64,000 nucleotides of DNA from Nocardioides anomalus. Its GTDB lineage: Bacteria; Actinomycetota; Actinomycetes; Propionibacteriales; Nocardioidaceae. How positions within the stretch are numbered: position 1 is the stretch's first letter; every line of letters starts with the position of its first letter. The translations under genes were made by a program, and so were the position numbers. The stretch covers positions 4,216,001 to 4,280,000 of the forward strand of contig NZ_CP049257.1 in assembly GCF_011046535.1 (NCBI RefSeq). Reading direction: 5' to 3'. This document shows positions 18,459 to 26,650 of this stretch, piece after piece. The notes under the pieces are model-generated. The model saw nothing but the letters and a program-made list of their open reading frames with translations. It was not told the DNA's origin and made no database searches.

Positions 18459-18827
18459 TCAGTACCAGCCGTAGGCCCGCAGCTGGCCCTCGCTCAGCCC
18501 CAGCGCGTGCCCGACCTCGTGCCCCAGCACCTTGAGCACCCGCGGCGCCACCTCGTCCACGCTGCGGCACACCCGCAGGATCGGCACCCGGAACAGCGTG
18601 ATCACGTCCGGCAGCGACCCCGGCACCCGGTCGCCCGCCACCGTGCGCGCGATCCCCCGGAACTGCCCCAGCAAGAGCGTCCCCGGCTCCACCTCGTCCG
18701 GCTCGGGCTCCTCGCGCACCACGACCGCGATGTGCGCCACCAGGGCGGCCGCCTCGTCCGGCAGCTGGTCCAGCGCGCGGCGTACGAGCTCGTCGAAGTC
18801 GTCGGGTGGCACGGCGTCGGGTCTCAC
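18459..18827 (-). CDS. Small zincin-like metallopeptidase family protein
   Basis: A 122-aa minimal zincin. The motif VLGHEVGHALGLSEGQLRAYGW near the C terminus contains HExxH (HEVGH) and the third ligand region; DDFDELVRRALDQLPDE at the N terminus and the VITLFRVPILR strand are typical of the family (PF06262 type). GTG at 18827 is the start, because further upstream the frame runs into the SRP RNA gene. Substrate unknown. It lies between the SRP RNA gene and dnaX on the same strand. Confidence 0.85.
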   Translation of the reverse strand: MRPDAVPPDDFDELVRRALDQLPDEAAALVAHIAVVVREEPEPDEVEPGTLLLGQFRGIARTVAGDRVPGSLPDVITLFRVPILRVCRSVDEVAPRVLKVLGHEVGHALGLSEGQLRAYGWY

Positions 18828-18869
18828 GCACCGATCCTGCCGCCGCCCCGAAGGAGACCAGAAAATGCA

Positions 18870-18960
18870 GAGGCCCCCCGCGTACCCGGCAGAGCGCGCC
18901 GACCCTTGCTGCCTTCCGGCCCTGGGGGATTGAGCGTGGTGCCGCCACACGGGGGGTTGC
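18870..18960 (-). ncRNA. ffs: Signal recognition particle RNA (small bacterial type)
   Basis: On the minus strand the conserved apical loop GGGCCGGAAGGCAGCAAGGG lies at about 18903-18922, containing the SRP signature GGAAGGCAGCA. The ends pair: AACCCCCCG at the 5' side (about 18950-18958) with CGGGGGGCC at the 3' side (about 18872-18880). The ~91-nt length fits 4.5S RNA, and a TTTT follows. It binds Ffh for membrane protein targeting. It lies upstream of dnaX, a common actinobacterial arrangement. Exact ends are estimated from the pairing. Confidence 0.93.
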
Positions 18961-19047
18961 GGAGAGTGTAGGTCCACCCGCGCCGAGGCTCCAACGCGAC
19001 GGATGCCGATTCGGCGGCCTCGCTGGGGCACTTGTACGCTCCTGCGC

Positions 19048-19133
19048 GGAGGATTCGCCTAGTGGCCTATGGCGCTCGCTTGGAAAGCGGGTTGGGTTAA
19101 CAGCCCTCAGGGGTTCGAATCCCCTATCCTCCG
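19048..19133 (+). tRNA. tRNA-Ser (GGA)
   Basis: A class II tRNA with a long variable arm. The acceptor GGAGGAT pairs with ATCCTCC, the anticodon stem encloses TTGGAAA giving anticodon GGA, and the T arm has GGTTCGAATCC. The 3' CCA is encoded at 19134-19136. It is convergent with the LuxR-type gene downstream. Confidence 0.96.
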
Positions 19134-19165
19134 CCACTCTTCTGGACCGCCTCGGCCAGACCGCG

Positions 19166-20500
19166 TCAGCCCGCTGACCGCACGTACTCCAGCGCGGCCA
19201 GCACCCGCCGGTTGCTGGCCGAGTCGGCGTGCAGGCCGAGCTTGGCGAAGATGCTGCCGACGGCCGGCTCGACGGTCTTGACGCTCAGGTGGAGCTCGGC
19301 GCAGATGGCGGCGTTGGAGTAGCCGCGGGCGATGAGCTCGAGCACGTCGCGCTCGCGGTCGGTGAGGCCGTCGAGGTGCCCCGCCCGGCGCTCGTCGGCG
19401 ATGGCCCGGCGCAACGTGAGGTGGTCCAGGACCAGCTCGGCCTGGCGGGCCAGGTCGTCGAGCAGCCGTTCCTCGGCGCGCGAGAGCGGGTCGGTGCGCT
19501 CGACCACGAGCGCGCCGGAGCCGACGGGCCGCACGACGTACGCCGCGGCGAGGGTCGGGAGGGTGCTCGGCTCGGGTTCGGGACCGGTCTCCGGCCACAG
19601 GCCGACCGGCGCGAGGCGGTCCGCGGGGCCGAGCCAGAGGGAGGCAGCGGGGGCGCGGAGGGCCTCGGCGGTGGCGCGCGCCAGGGCCGCGGGCAGCTGG
19701 TGGGGCTCGGCGCGGGAGAGCCAGCTCAGCGCGGAGTACGCCGCGGCCTGCTGCCCGTGCACGATGGCCAACCCGGCGGCGAGCGGGACCAGGGGCGTGG
19801 TGAGCAGGCCGGCGCGGGCCGAGCCGGCCACGGCCAGGCCGACGACGAGGGCGCCCGCGGAGACGCCGGCGCCGGCGACCAGCCAGACCAGGGGACGCCG
19901 GTCGGCGGCGTCGCGCCAGCGCACGACGAGCGCGACCACCCAGAGCAGCTGGCAGGCGGCGAAGAAGGGCAGCACGACCACGTCCCACAGGCGGCTGACC
20001 GCGCTCGGCGCCGAGCCGGTGAGCGGGTGGGCGGTGGTGAGGTCCGCGGCGGCGTACCCCACCGGCCACAGCGCCGAGACCGCCGCGGCCAGCAGGGCCA
20101 GGCCGACCACGACCAGCGCCACGGGCGTCCAGCGCGCCGACGGCAGCCGCCCGTCGGGGAAGCACAGCACGGCCAGCGTGGTCAGCCCGATCGCCAGCGG
20201 CACCGGCCAGACGCCGGCCCACGCCCACCAGTCGACGTGGGCGACGGTGTCGCCGTGGCCGAGCTGGCGGCCGAGGAAGAGGACCGACTCGACCAGCCCG
20301 GCCGCCAGCATCAGGCGGCCCTCGAGGTGGCCGGGGCGCTGGTGGAGGACGTAGCCGCCGACCGCGGTGAACGACAGCCCGAGCAGCCCGTTGTGCAGGT
20401 TCGGCAGCCACCAGCCCTGCGCCAGCCCGGTCGTGACCAGCACCAGGGCGGCGCAGAGCGCCAGCAGCGGACCGAGCCCGCGCGGCCGGGTGGTGGGCAC
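19166..20500 (-). CDS. Membrane-bound LuxR-type transcriptional regulator
   Basis: A 444-aa protein from the GTG at 20500. The N-terminal half contains about seven membrane segments (LGPLLALCAALVLVTTGLAQGW, LGLSFTAVGGYVL, PLAIGLTTLAVLCFPDG, ALVVVGLALLAAAVSALW and others), followed by a GAF-like or linker region with coiled-coil character, and ends with a LuxR helix-turn-helix (LTDRERDVLELIARGYSNAAICAELHLSVKTVEPAVGSIFAKLGL). It likely couples a membrane signal to gene control without a phosphorelay, since no receiver domain is present. It is divergent from a membrane protein gene 121 bases away, which may be its target or partner. Confidence 0.8.
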   Translation of the reverse strand: MPTTRPRGLGPLLALCAALVLVTTGLAQGWWLPNLHNGLLGLSFTAVGGYVLHQRPGHLEGRLMLAAGLVESVLFLGRQLGHGDTVAHVDWWAWAGVWPVPLAIGLTTLAVLCFPDGRLPSARWTPVALVVVGLALLAAAVSALWPVGYAAADLTTAHPLTGSAPSAVSRLWDVVVLPFFAACQLLWVVALVVRWRDAADRRPLVWLVAGAGVSAGALVVGLAVAGSARAGLLTTPLVPLAAGLAIVHGQQAAAYSALSWLSRAEPHQLPAALARATAEALRAPAASLWLGPADRLAPVGLWPETGPEPEPSTLPTLAAAYVVRPVGSGALVVERTDPLSRAEERLLDDLARQAELVLDHLTLRRAIADERRAGHLDGLTDRERDVLELIARGYSNAAICAELHLSVKTVEPAVGSIFAKLGLHADSASNRRVLAALEYVRSAG

Positions 20501-20621
20501 GACCGCATCGTGGCACCACGAGCCCCTCAGCGGCAGCAGGGAGAACCCTGGACCAGCAGCACGGTCCGGCCCAGGGCCAGCCCCGTGGTGCGCAACCTCC
20601 GGCCGGGGCCAGCGTCGAGCC

Positions 20622-21209
20622 ATGACCTCACCGCACCTCGAGCAGTCCCTGCTGAACGCCTCCCTCGTGGTGGCCCCCGTGGCCTACCTCGCCGCCGACA
20701 CGACGTACGCCGCCCGCGGGTGGGACGACGGCGCCGCCGGCGTCCTGGCCGTGCTGGCCTCCATCGCCTACGCCTTCCTCGCCCTGCGGGTCGCCTCGTG
20801 GCTGCCCGAGGGCTCGCTGTTGCGCATCGCGCTGGTGGCGGCCGGCCTGGTGGGCTGCGCCGGCGCGGTCGCCTACGGCTTCGACTCCATCCACACCTCG
20901 TACGGCGACGTCGAGCTGGTGGACCGCTCGGGCGCCGCCACCCTCATCAAGCCGCTCGGCCTGTTCTTCCCGCTGGCCCTGGTGCTCGAGGGCGCGGCCC
21001 TGCTGCGCCTGGGCGCGCGGGTGCCGGGACTGCTGGCGGTCCTGGCCGGGCTGGCCTGGCCGGTGGCGCACATCGGGAACCTGGCGCCCCTGGCCGTGGG
21101 CACCAACGTGGTGCTGGTGCTCGGCTTCGGCAGCCTGCTCTGGCAGCCGCCGACCTACGGACGGCAGGCGGCGACCGCGAGTCGGTCCACGAAGTCGTTC
21201 ATCGGGTGA
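20622..21209 (+). CDS. Polytopic membrane protein of unknown function
   Basis: A 195-aa protein with about six membrane segments: LNASLVVAPVAYLAADT, VLAVLASIAYAFLALRVASWL, IALVAAGLVGCAGAVAYGF, LGLFFPLALVLEGAALL, GLLAVLAGLAWPVAHIG and VGTNVVLVLGFGSLLW. No enzymatic motif is seen. The ATG at 20622 is chosen as the first consistent start. It is divergent from the LuxR-type membrane regulator, suggesting a regulated pair. Its last 55 bases overlap the 3' end of the RNase H gene on the other strand. Confidence 0.7.
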   Translation: MTSPHLEQSLLNASLVVAPVAYLAADTTYAARGWDDGAAGVLAVLASIAYAFLALRVASWLPEGSLLRIALVAAGLVGCAGAVAYGFDSIHTSYGDVELVDRSGAATLIKPLGLFFPLALVLEGAALLRLGARVPGLLAVLAGLAWPVAHIGNLAPLAVGTNVVLVLGFGSLLWQPPTYGRQAATASRSTKSFIG

Positions 21210-21586
21210 CCCGAGTGACCCTTCACCCACCGGAAGGAGACGTCGCCGCGGGCCAGGAACAGCTCGACGAACGGCTCCCAGAGGTCCCGGTTGGCCACCG
21301 GCTTGCGGGCGGAGTTCACCCAGCCGCGGTCGAGCCAGCCGGCGTACCAGCGGTCGCGGAAGCAGTTGACGACGTACGTCGAGTCCGAGACGACCACGAG
21401 CGGACCGGACAGCGCGCACACCGCCTCGTAGGCCGCGCGGATCTCCATGCGCTGGTTGGTCGAGGCAGCCTCGTGGCCCGAGGCGTAGACGGAGGTGTCC
21501 ACGGCCCACGCCCAGCCGCCGGGGCCGGGGTTGCCCGAGCAGGCGCCGTCGGTGAACACCTCGCGCGCGCCGGGCGGCGCGGCCAT
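21155..21586 (-). CDS. rnhA: Ribonuclease H (type 1)
   Basis: A 143-aa RNase HI that cuts RNA in RNA-DNA hybrids. The DEDD active site is complete: D13 (VFTDGACSGNPGPGGWAW), E48 (NQRMEIRAAYEAV), D68 (VVVSDSTYVVNC) and D134, with H124 in WVKGHSGHPMNDFVDRLA. Start ATG at 21586. The longer upstream open frame is Arg/Pro-rich shadow sequence. It lies 41 bases after mycP on the same strand but has no known secretion role. Confidence 0.93.
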   Translation of the reverse strand: MAAPPGAREVFTDGACSGNPGPGGWAWAVDTSVYASGHEAASTNQRMEIRAAYEAVCALSGPLVVVSDSTYVVNCFRDRWYAGWLDRGWVNSARKPVANRDLWEPFVELFLARGDVSFRWVKGHSGHPMNDFVDRLAVAACRP

Positions 21587-21627
21587 GTCGGCCGGGCGCG
21601 GGCGCCGGGCGCGGGAGTACGCCGGCG

Positions 21628-22923
21628 TCACGAGCGCCGCCGCCGGGCCAGGACCGGACGCAGGACGAGGGTGAGCAGCAGCAGCCCGCCCGCGACCAGC
21701 CCCCACCACACGGCGTTGTCGCGCGTCGAGGCCAGCACGTCCGCGGGCTCCTCGGGCACGGAGAGCTCCTGCGGCTGGTCCACGACGGTGCCGGCCGAGA
21801 GCACCGTCCCGTCGGTGTCGATCTCCATGGGCCGGGTCAGCGCCTGGTAGGGCTGCACCACGCCGGCGCCGACGAGCGTGTTGGGCAGGTCGGTGCGGCC
21901 GGCCGCCGTGTAGCGCAGCCGGGCCACGAGCTGGGCCGGGTTGTCGTCGGGGTGCGCCGAGGCCAGGATCGCCAGCACGCCGCTCACCTCCGCGGTCGCC
22001 CAGGACGTGGCCGGGACGGCGAGGTAGCAGGTGCCGCCGAGCAGGGAGTACGACGTGGCGTAGGCCGTCGGCACGGCCACGTCGGTGTCGGAGTTCTCCA
22101 GGACCGGCGCCGTCGGGTCCGGGTCTCCGTCGGCGCCGGCGACGGTGGAGTTGGCGCCGACCACGTCGGGCTGGTCGGCGGGGTGGATGAGCCCGGCGAC
22201 GTCCTCGCCGGGCCGGTGCGCCTCGTACTCCTCCCCCAGGAGCTCGGGCAGGTCGCTCTCCCCGCTCGGGCGGTTGCCGGTCGGGGCCACGACGACGACG
22301 CCGCGCTGCCACAGCTGCGCGATCCGGTCGTCCACCCCGGCGTCGTCGGGCAGCTGGAGGGCGATGGTGACGACCTTGACGTTGAGCTGGTCGACGCGTT
22401 GGAGGACCTGGTCGAGCCCGGCGACCACGTTGGCCGGGTCGAGCAGGGCGTTGGTGTCGGAGGCGTCCTGGGTCGGGTCGTCGTACACCTGCACGTCGAG
22501 GATCTTCGCGCCCGGCGCGATGCCGACCGGGTTGCCCTCGGCGTCGGGGGCGCCCGCGACGAGCCCGGCCACCGCGGTGCCGTGGTAGTACGACGGCGGC
22601 GCCTTGGCCCCGGCCGGCGGCCGGTCCGGCAGCACCGGGATCGAGGTGCCGTCGGTGACGACGCCCGAGTCGAGCACCGCGACGGTCACGTCCTTGCCGG
22701 CGGCGTCCGGCGAGCCGAGCCGGTCCCAGACGCGCTGGACGTCCATCTCCTCGAACGGCTTGTTGTCGGTCGTGGCCTGCAGCGGGCTCTCGGGCACGGC
22801 GTCCGGGGTGATCTGGGTGCAGTCCACGCTCTGGGCGTACGCCGGCGCGGGGCCCGCGACGACCAGGCAGGACGCCACCAGCCCGGCTCCGGCCGCAACG
22901 GCCGCGGTGCGGGCGCGACTCAC
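21628..22923 (-). CDS. mycP: Type VII secretion-associated serine protease (mycosin)
   Basis: A 431-aa membrane-anchored subtilase of the ESX systems. A signal peptide ends near AYA (residue 30). The triad is D85 (VAVLDSGV), H114 (YYHGTAVAGLV) and S307 (ATSWATAEVSGVLA), with N217 in VVAPTGN as the oxyanion residue. The C terminus has one membrane segment (about 407-425) and a basic end. The serine loop reads ATSW in place of the usual GTSF/GTSM. Mycosins stabilise the ESX membrane complex and can cleave substrates. It is the last of eccD-eccB-mycP, 7 bases after eccB. Confidence 0.92.
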   Translation of the reverse strand: MSRARTAAVAAGAGLVASCLVVAGPAPAYAQSVDCTQITPDAVPESPLQATTDNKPFEEMDVQRVWDRLGSPDAAGKDVTVAVLDSGVVTDGTSIPVLPDRPPAGAKAPPSYYHGTAVAGLVAGAPDAEGNPVGIAPGAKILDVQVYDDPTQDASDTNALLDPANVVAGLDQVLQRVDQLNVKVVTIALQLPDDAGVDDRIAQLWQRGVVVVAPTGNRPSGESDLPELLGEEYEAHRPGEDVAGLIHPADQPDVVGANSTVAGADGDPDPTAPVLENSDTDVAVPTAYATSYSLLGGTCYLAVPATSWATAEVSGVLAILASAHPDDNPAQLVARLRYTAAGRTDLPNTLVGAGVVQPYQALTRPMEIDTDGTVLSAGTVVDQPQELSVPEEPADVLASTRDNAVWWGLVAGGLLLLTLVLRPVLARRRRS

Positions 22924-22930
22924 GAGCCGC

Positions 22931-24388
22931 TCACGAGCCCGGGGGCTTCTGGCAGTTCTCCGGCGTGGCCTCGTCCTCGCCGGGCTGCTCCGGCGGGCAG
23001 AGCGCCTTGCTGGTCGAGAGCTCCACGCCCTTGTCGAACAGCTTGAGCCAGGAGTCGGGCACGACGGGAGCGTCGTCGGGGTCGTAGCCGACGGCCGCGA
23101 GGGTGTCGTTCCCGATGAGCAGGAACGTCTTGCCGCGCGGGTCCATGACGTAGTCCTGGCTGCCGCTGTCGTCGTCCCAGTCGCCGAGGGTGAAGAACGC
23201 GCCGTGGCCCGGGTCGATGTGCACCTGGAGCTGGTCCGGCTCCAGGTCGGGGTCCGGCTGGGCCAGCCCCTGGGGGTCCTCGGCGAGCTGGACCCGCGGC
23301 GGGGTGCCGGGCTCGGCGACCAGGCGCGCGCACGGGTCGCCGGTGGTGCGCTGGACGGGGGCCTCGGGCCAGTTCGACCGGGTGAACAGCCGACCCGGCG
23401 AGCTCTGTGAGGGCCGCGGCATCTCGATCTCCTTGGTCGGCAGGTGGCGCTTGCCGAGCAGGGAGTGCTGGAGGACCTGGAAGGCGAACGGGCTGAGCTC
23501 GGACGGGCCGTCCTTGGTGAGCATCAGCGGGACGCCCTGGTCGTCGTCGATGTAGTCGCCGACCCGCGCCTCGGGCGGGTACGCCGGGTCGTCGAGCGGC
23601 TGGCCGGCGTCCTCGAGGTCGAAGCCACCCTCGCCGAGCTCCCCGCCCTCGGGGAACAGGTCGAGCCACGGGAGCGGCACCTCGGGCGCCTCGCTGCGGG
23701 CGTTGAGGCCGATGCCGGTGAGCAGCTCGTCGGAGGGGTCGAACTTGTTCGGACGGGGCGAGGCCGGGAGCAGGTAGCGGTAGGTGCGCCGGTCGTCGTC
23801 CTCGTCGGAGGACGTGGCCAGCACCCAGTACTCCCCGCCGCTGCTCACCACCGTGCCGAGCGTGGTGCCGGTGCGGACCAGCTTGTCGGGCGAGACGGCG
23901 GTGGTCACGCCCGCGCCGTCGCTGGTGCAGGACGTCCACCCGGACTGGATGAACTGGTCGGTCTCCGGCAGCGACTGCGGGGCGCCCGCGATCCCGATCG
24001 GGTCACCCGGCGTCTGGGCCTCGATGACGTCCTGGTCGACGAAGGTCGCCTTGGCGTCCGCGCCCAGGATGAGCTGGGCCGAGGTCAGGTTGATGACCGG
24101 GATCAGGGTCGGGTGCTCGCTCTCCTGGAGGATGACGTACGGCGCGGGCCGCTCCCGGCTGGAGATCATCCCGATCTTGTTCCAGTCCTCCGGGGTCCGC
24201 GTGGCCAGCACCGACGCGATGGCCGCGCCGGCCACGAGCAGCACGGCCAGGGCCAGGCCGCCGACCACGGTGCGGCCGGGCCGGGACGGCTCGACCTCAC
24301 GGCCGCCGGGGGCGCCGGAGAGGAACGCGGTGACCAGCCGGCGCCGGGAGAACGAGTAGGCCTCGACGAGGTCCTTCTTGGTCGCCAA
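22931..24388 (-). CDS. eccB: Type VII secretion protein EccB
   Basis: A 485-aa core component of the ESX membrane complex. It begins MATKKDLVEAYSFSRRRLVTAFLSG, the family start, then has a single membrane segment (about 43-65) and a large extracytoplasmic part with the conserved ERPAPYVILQESEHPTLIPVINLTSAQLILG region. The C-terminal end is Glu/Pro-rich. In ESX systems EccB forms the periplasmic face of the pore with MycP. It is 3 bases from eccD. Confidence 0.93.
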   Translation of the reverse strand: MATKKDLVEAYSFSRRRLVTAFLSGAPGGREVEPSRPGRTVVGGLALAVLLVAGAAIASVLATRTPEDWNKIGMISSRERPAPYVILQESEHPTLIPVINLTSAQLILGADAKATFVDQDVIEAQTPGDPIGIAGAPQSLPETDQFIQSGWTSCTSDGAGVTTAVSPDKLVRTGTTLGTVVSSGGEYWVLATSSDEDDDRRTYRYLLPASPRPNKFDPSDELLTGIGLNARSEAPEVPLPWLDLFPEGGELGEGGFDLEDAGQPLDDPAYPPEARVGDYIDDDQGVPLMLTKDGPSELSPFAFQVLQHSLLGKRHLPTKEIEMPRPSQSSPGRLFTRSNWPEAPVQRTTGDPCARLVAEPGTPPRVQLAEDPQGLAQPDPDLEPDQLQVHIDPGHGAFFTLGDWDDDSGSQDYVMDPRGKTFLLIGNDTLAAVGYDPDDAPVVPDSWLKLFDKGVELSTSKALCPPEQPGEDEATPENCQKPPGS

Positions 24389-24391
24389 CGC

Positions 24392-25750
24392 TCAGCCCCG
24401 CACCGCGTCGAAGATGCCGGTGGCCAGCACGACCAGGGGCAGCACCGCCAGCAGGCACAGGGTCTCGGCCACGTCGCCGAGGCGGCCGCGGCGCAGCGAC
24501 GCCGTGCCCGGGATCAGGGTGGCCGCGAGGAGCACGGCGCCGGTGGCGGCCAGGGTGACCGCGACCGTCGGTCGCCACTCGGGGTGCATCCACAGCAGCG
24601 AGACGCCGACGGCGATCAGCCCGGCGATGCCCGAGCCGAGCCCGACCAGCACCTCCTGGCCGGTGCGGTACTGCCGGGTCCGGAGCATGACGACCAGGCA
24701 CGAGACGACCGCGAGCAGCGTCCCGGACAGACCGAGGCTGACCGCCAGCGGCGCGACCAGCACCAGCAGCAGCCCGACGGTCGAGGAGATCGCGACCAGG
24801 ATCTGGTGGGCCACCCGCGCGTCCGCGGCGACGCGGGCCGGGTCGATCTCCTCGGGGTCGGCGGTGATGTCCGCCGGCGCGAAGAGCTGGTCGATCTTGG
24901 TGCCCGTGGCGCCGAGGGCCAGCCACGGGAAGACGCTGCCGGCCAGCACGACGACGGCCAGCGCGGTGGTGAGCACCACGGCCGGGTCGAAGGAGCCGGC
25001 CCGGGTCAGCAGGCCGGTGGCCAGGAAGACCGCGCCGACCACCACCGGCGGCAGCGCGAGGGTGCGGCCCTCGCCGAGGCCGACCACGCAGACCAGACCG
25101 GCCAGCAGCGCGCCCGCGCCGGCGGCCGCGACGGGCAGCCCGAAGAAGTCGCCGTCCTGCCGCAGCACGAGCATCAGGCCGGCCAGGGCGGCGTACGTGC
25201 AGCCCATCCAGGTCACCGCGACGCCGGCCTCGGCCTCGTCCTGGGCTCGCGACAAGACGATCGCCCCGGCGACGAGCCCGACGGCGACCACGGTGGCCGC
25301 GACGCCGGCGAGCAGCGACTCGTACTGGATGAGCAGGGCGACCGCGCCCAGGGTCATGAGGAGGGCCGCCGCGACCAGGGCGGTACGCCGGCCCGAGGCC
25401 GGGGCCCACGGCTGCAGGTCGCGCTCGACGACGTCGGTCATCGCCTCGACCACGTCGTCGTAGACGCGCGGGGCGGCCTCGTCCACGCCGGCCGAGACGG
25501 TGAGCAGGCCGCCGTCCTCGACGCCCTGGGTGATGAGCCCGACCTCCGGGGCCAGGGAGCGGCCGTCGGCGGTGACGACCCGGTAGCCGCCGTACACCGT
25601 CGCGGCGTCGAGCAGACCGACGCTGCGGGCCAGCTCGGGGACCAGCTCGGCCACGGGGACCGCGCCGGGCAGGACGAGGTCGACGCGCCGGGTCCCCGAG
25701 GACACGCTGACGCGCACCAGTCCCGACTGGCTGACGGGCGCTTGGCTCAT
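24392..25750 (-). CDS. eccD: Type VII secretion integral membrane protein EccD
   Basis: A 452-aa protein with an N-terminal ubiquitin-like domain (about 8-90: LVRVSVSSGTRRVDLVLPGAVPVAELVPELARSVGLLD ... EDGGLLTVSAG) and about eleven membrane segments from residue 122. EccD dimers form the membrane vestibule of the ESX pore. Downstream of two WXG100 genes and directly before eccB, the usual ESX position. A second EccD-like gene at 26651-28024 accompanies it. Confidence 0.9.
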   Translation of the reverse strand: MSQAPVSQSGLVRVSVSSGTRRVDLVLPGAVPVAELVPELARSVGLLDAATVYGGYRVVTADGRSLAPEVGLITQGVEDGGLLTVSAGVDEAAPRVYDDVVEAMTDVVERDLQPWAPASGRRTALVAAALLMTLGAVALLIQYESLLAGVAATVVAVGLVAGAIVLSRAQDEAEAGVAVTWMGCTYAALAGLMLVLRQDGDFFGLPVAAAGAGALLAGLVCVVGLGEGRTLALPPVVVGAVFLATGLLTRAGSFDPAVVLTTALAVVVLAGSVFPWLALGATGTKIDQLFAPADITADPEEIDPARVAADARVAHQILVAISSTVGLLLVLVAPLAVSLGLSGTLLAVVSCLVVMLRTRQYRTGQEVLVGLGSGIAGLIAVGVSLLWMHPEWRPTVAVTLAATGAVLLAATLIPGTASLRRGRLGDVAETLCLLAVLPLVVLATGIFDAVRG

Positions 25751-25854
25751 CTGACCTCCCGGGGCGTGCGGACGGCGGTGACTCTAATGGCAGTGCGAGC
25801 ACGCGACAGGAGGACCGGCGCATCCGCGCCGGTCCTCCCGAGTCTGTGCGTGCG

Positions 25855-26163
25855 TCAGCCGATCTGGAACGAGTTCGCCCCACGCATGTCGGCCGCGTGG
25901 TACTCCTGGTTGGAGGTGCCCACGGTGGTGCCCATGTCGTTCATGAGCTGCATCATCTCGGCGATCGCGGTGTCCCACTTGTTCTTCGCCGTGGTGTAGG
26001 CCTGCTGGGCGTTACCGGACCACTCGCTCTGCAGCGGGGCCAGGTCCTTCTCCAGGTTGTTCATGCGGTCGTCGATGTCCTTGACCATCTTGTGCAGGTG
26101 GTCGGTCACCTCATTGAGGCCGCCGTGGTTGACGACGAGTCCGTCGAAGCCGGTTCCGGTCAT
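25855..26163 (-). CDS. WXG100 family protein with YxxxD export signal
   Basis: A 102-aa helical-hairpin protein. The turn motif is WSG (SEWSGNAQQAY) near the middle, as in ESAT-6/CFP-10. The C-terminal end has YHAAD, matching the YxxxD/E signal recognised by EccC, so this is the CFP-10-like, signal-bearing partner. It is in tandem with a second WXG100 gene 31 bases upstream, and the two should form a secreted heterodimer. Start ATG at 26163. Confidence 0.92.
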   Translation of the reverse strand: MTGTGFDGLVVNHGGLNEVTDHLHKMVKDIDDRMNNLEKDLAPLQSEWSGNAQQAYTTAKNKWDTAIAEMMQLMNDMGTTVGTSNQEYHAADMRGANSFQIG

Positions 26164-26194
26164 GTCAGCTGTCTCCTTCGTCCAGTCGTCTCGG

Positions 26195-26524
26195 TCAGTA
26201 CTGCTTCACGCCGTCGAGACGGCTGTGGTTCTTGGCCATGTAGTCCGACTGCTGCTGGTCGGTGTTGATGTTGTCCCGCTCGGTCGTGGTCAGCGAGTTC
26301 TCGAACTCGTTGAGCGCCTGGACGATCTTGTTCTGCTTCTCGGTCCACGCCTGGTGCAGGTTGAAGAACGCCTTGCCGCCCTGGCCCTGCCACTTGCCCT
26401 GCTGGGCGAGGATGTTGTCCGAGAGCGTGGCGGAGAGCTTGTCGAAGTCGGCCTTGGCCGTCGTGACCATGCTCGCCGCGCGGGAGAGTGTCCTGTCGCC
26501 TGCCTTCATCTCTGGCGTCGCCAT
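26195..26524 (-). CDS. WXG100 family protein (ESAT-6-like partner)
   Basis: A 109-aa helical hairpin with turn motif WQG (GKWQGQGGKAFF). Its C terminus (YMAKNHSRLDGVKQY) has no YxxxD/E, so it would depend on its partner for export. The ATG at 26524 is preferred over 26533, since it has the ribosome site AAGGG at proper distance; an AT-rich 10-bp palindrome CTCAATTGAG lies at 26539-26548. The 126-base gap before it probably holds the esx promoter. Confidence 0.9.
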   Translation of the reverse strand: MATPEMKAGDRTLSRAASMVTTAKADFDKLSATLSDNILAQQGKWQGQGGKAFFNLHQAWTEKQNKIVQALNEFENSLTTTERDNINTDQQQSDYMAKNHSRLDGVKQY

Positions 26525-26650
26525 GTCGCACATCCCTTCTCAATTGAGCGGCACGATGAAGCCACCCGAGTTGTGGTTGTTGTCTTGCGCTTGGGGCTCG
26601 GATCTCGACTGTGATCCGGACAACCACCGGTCTACCCGGGGCCTGGGGCG

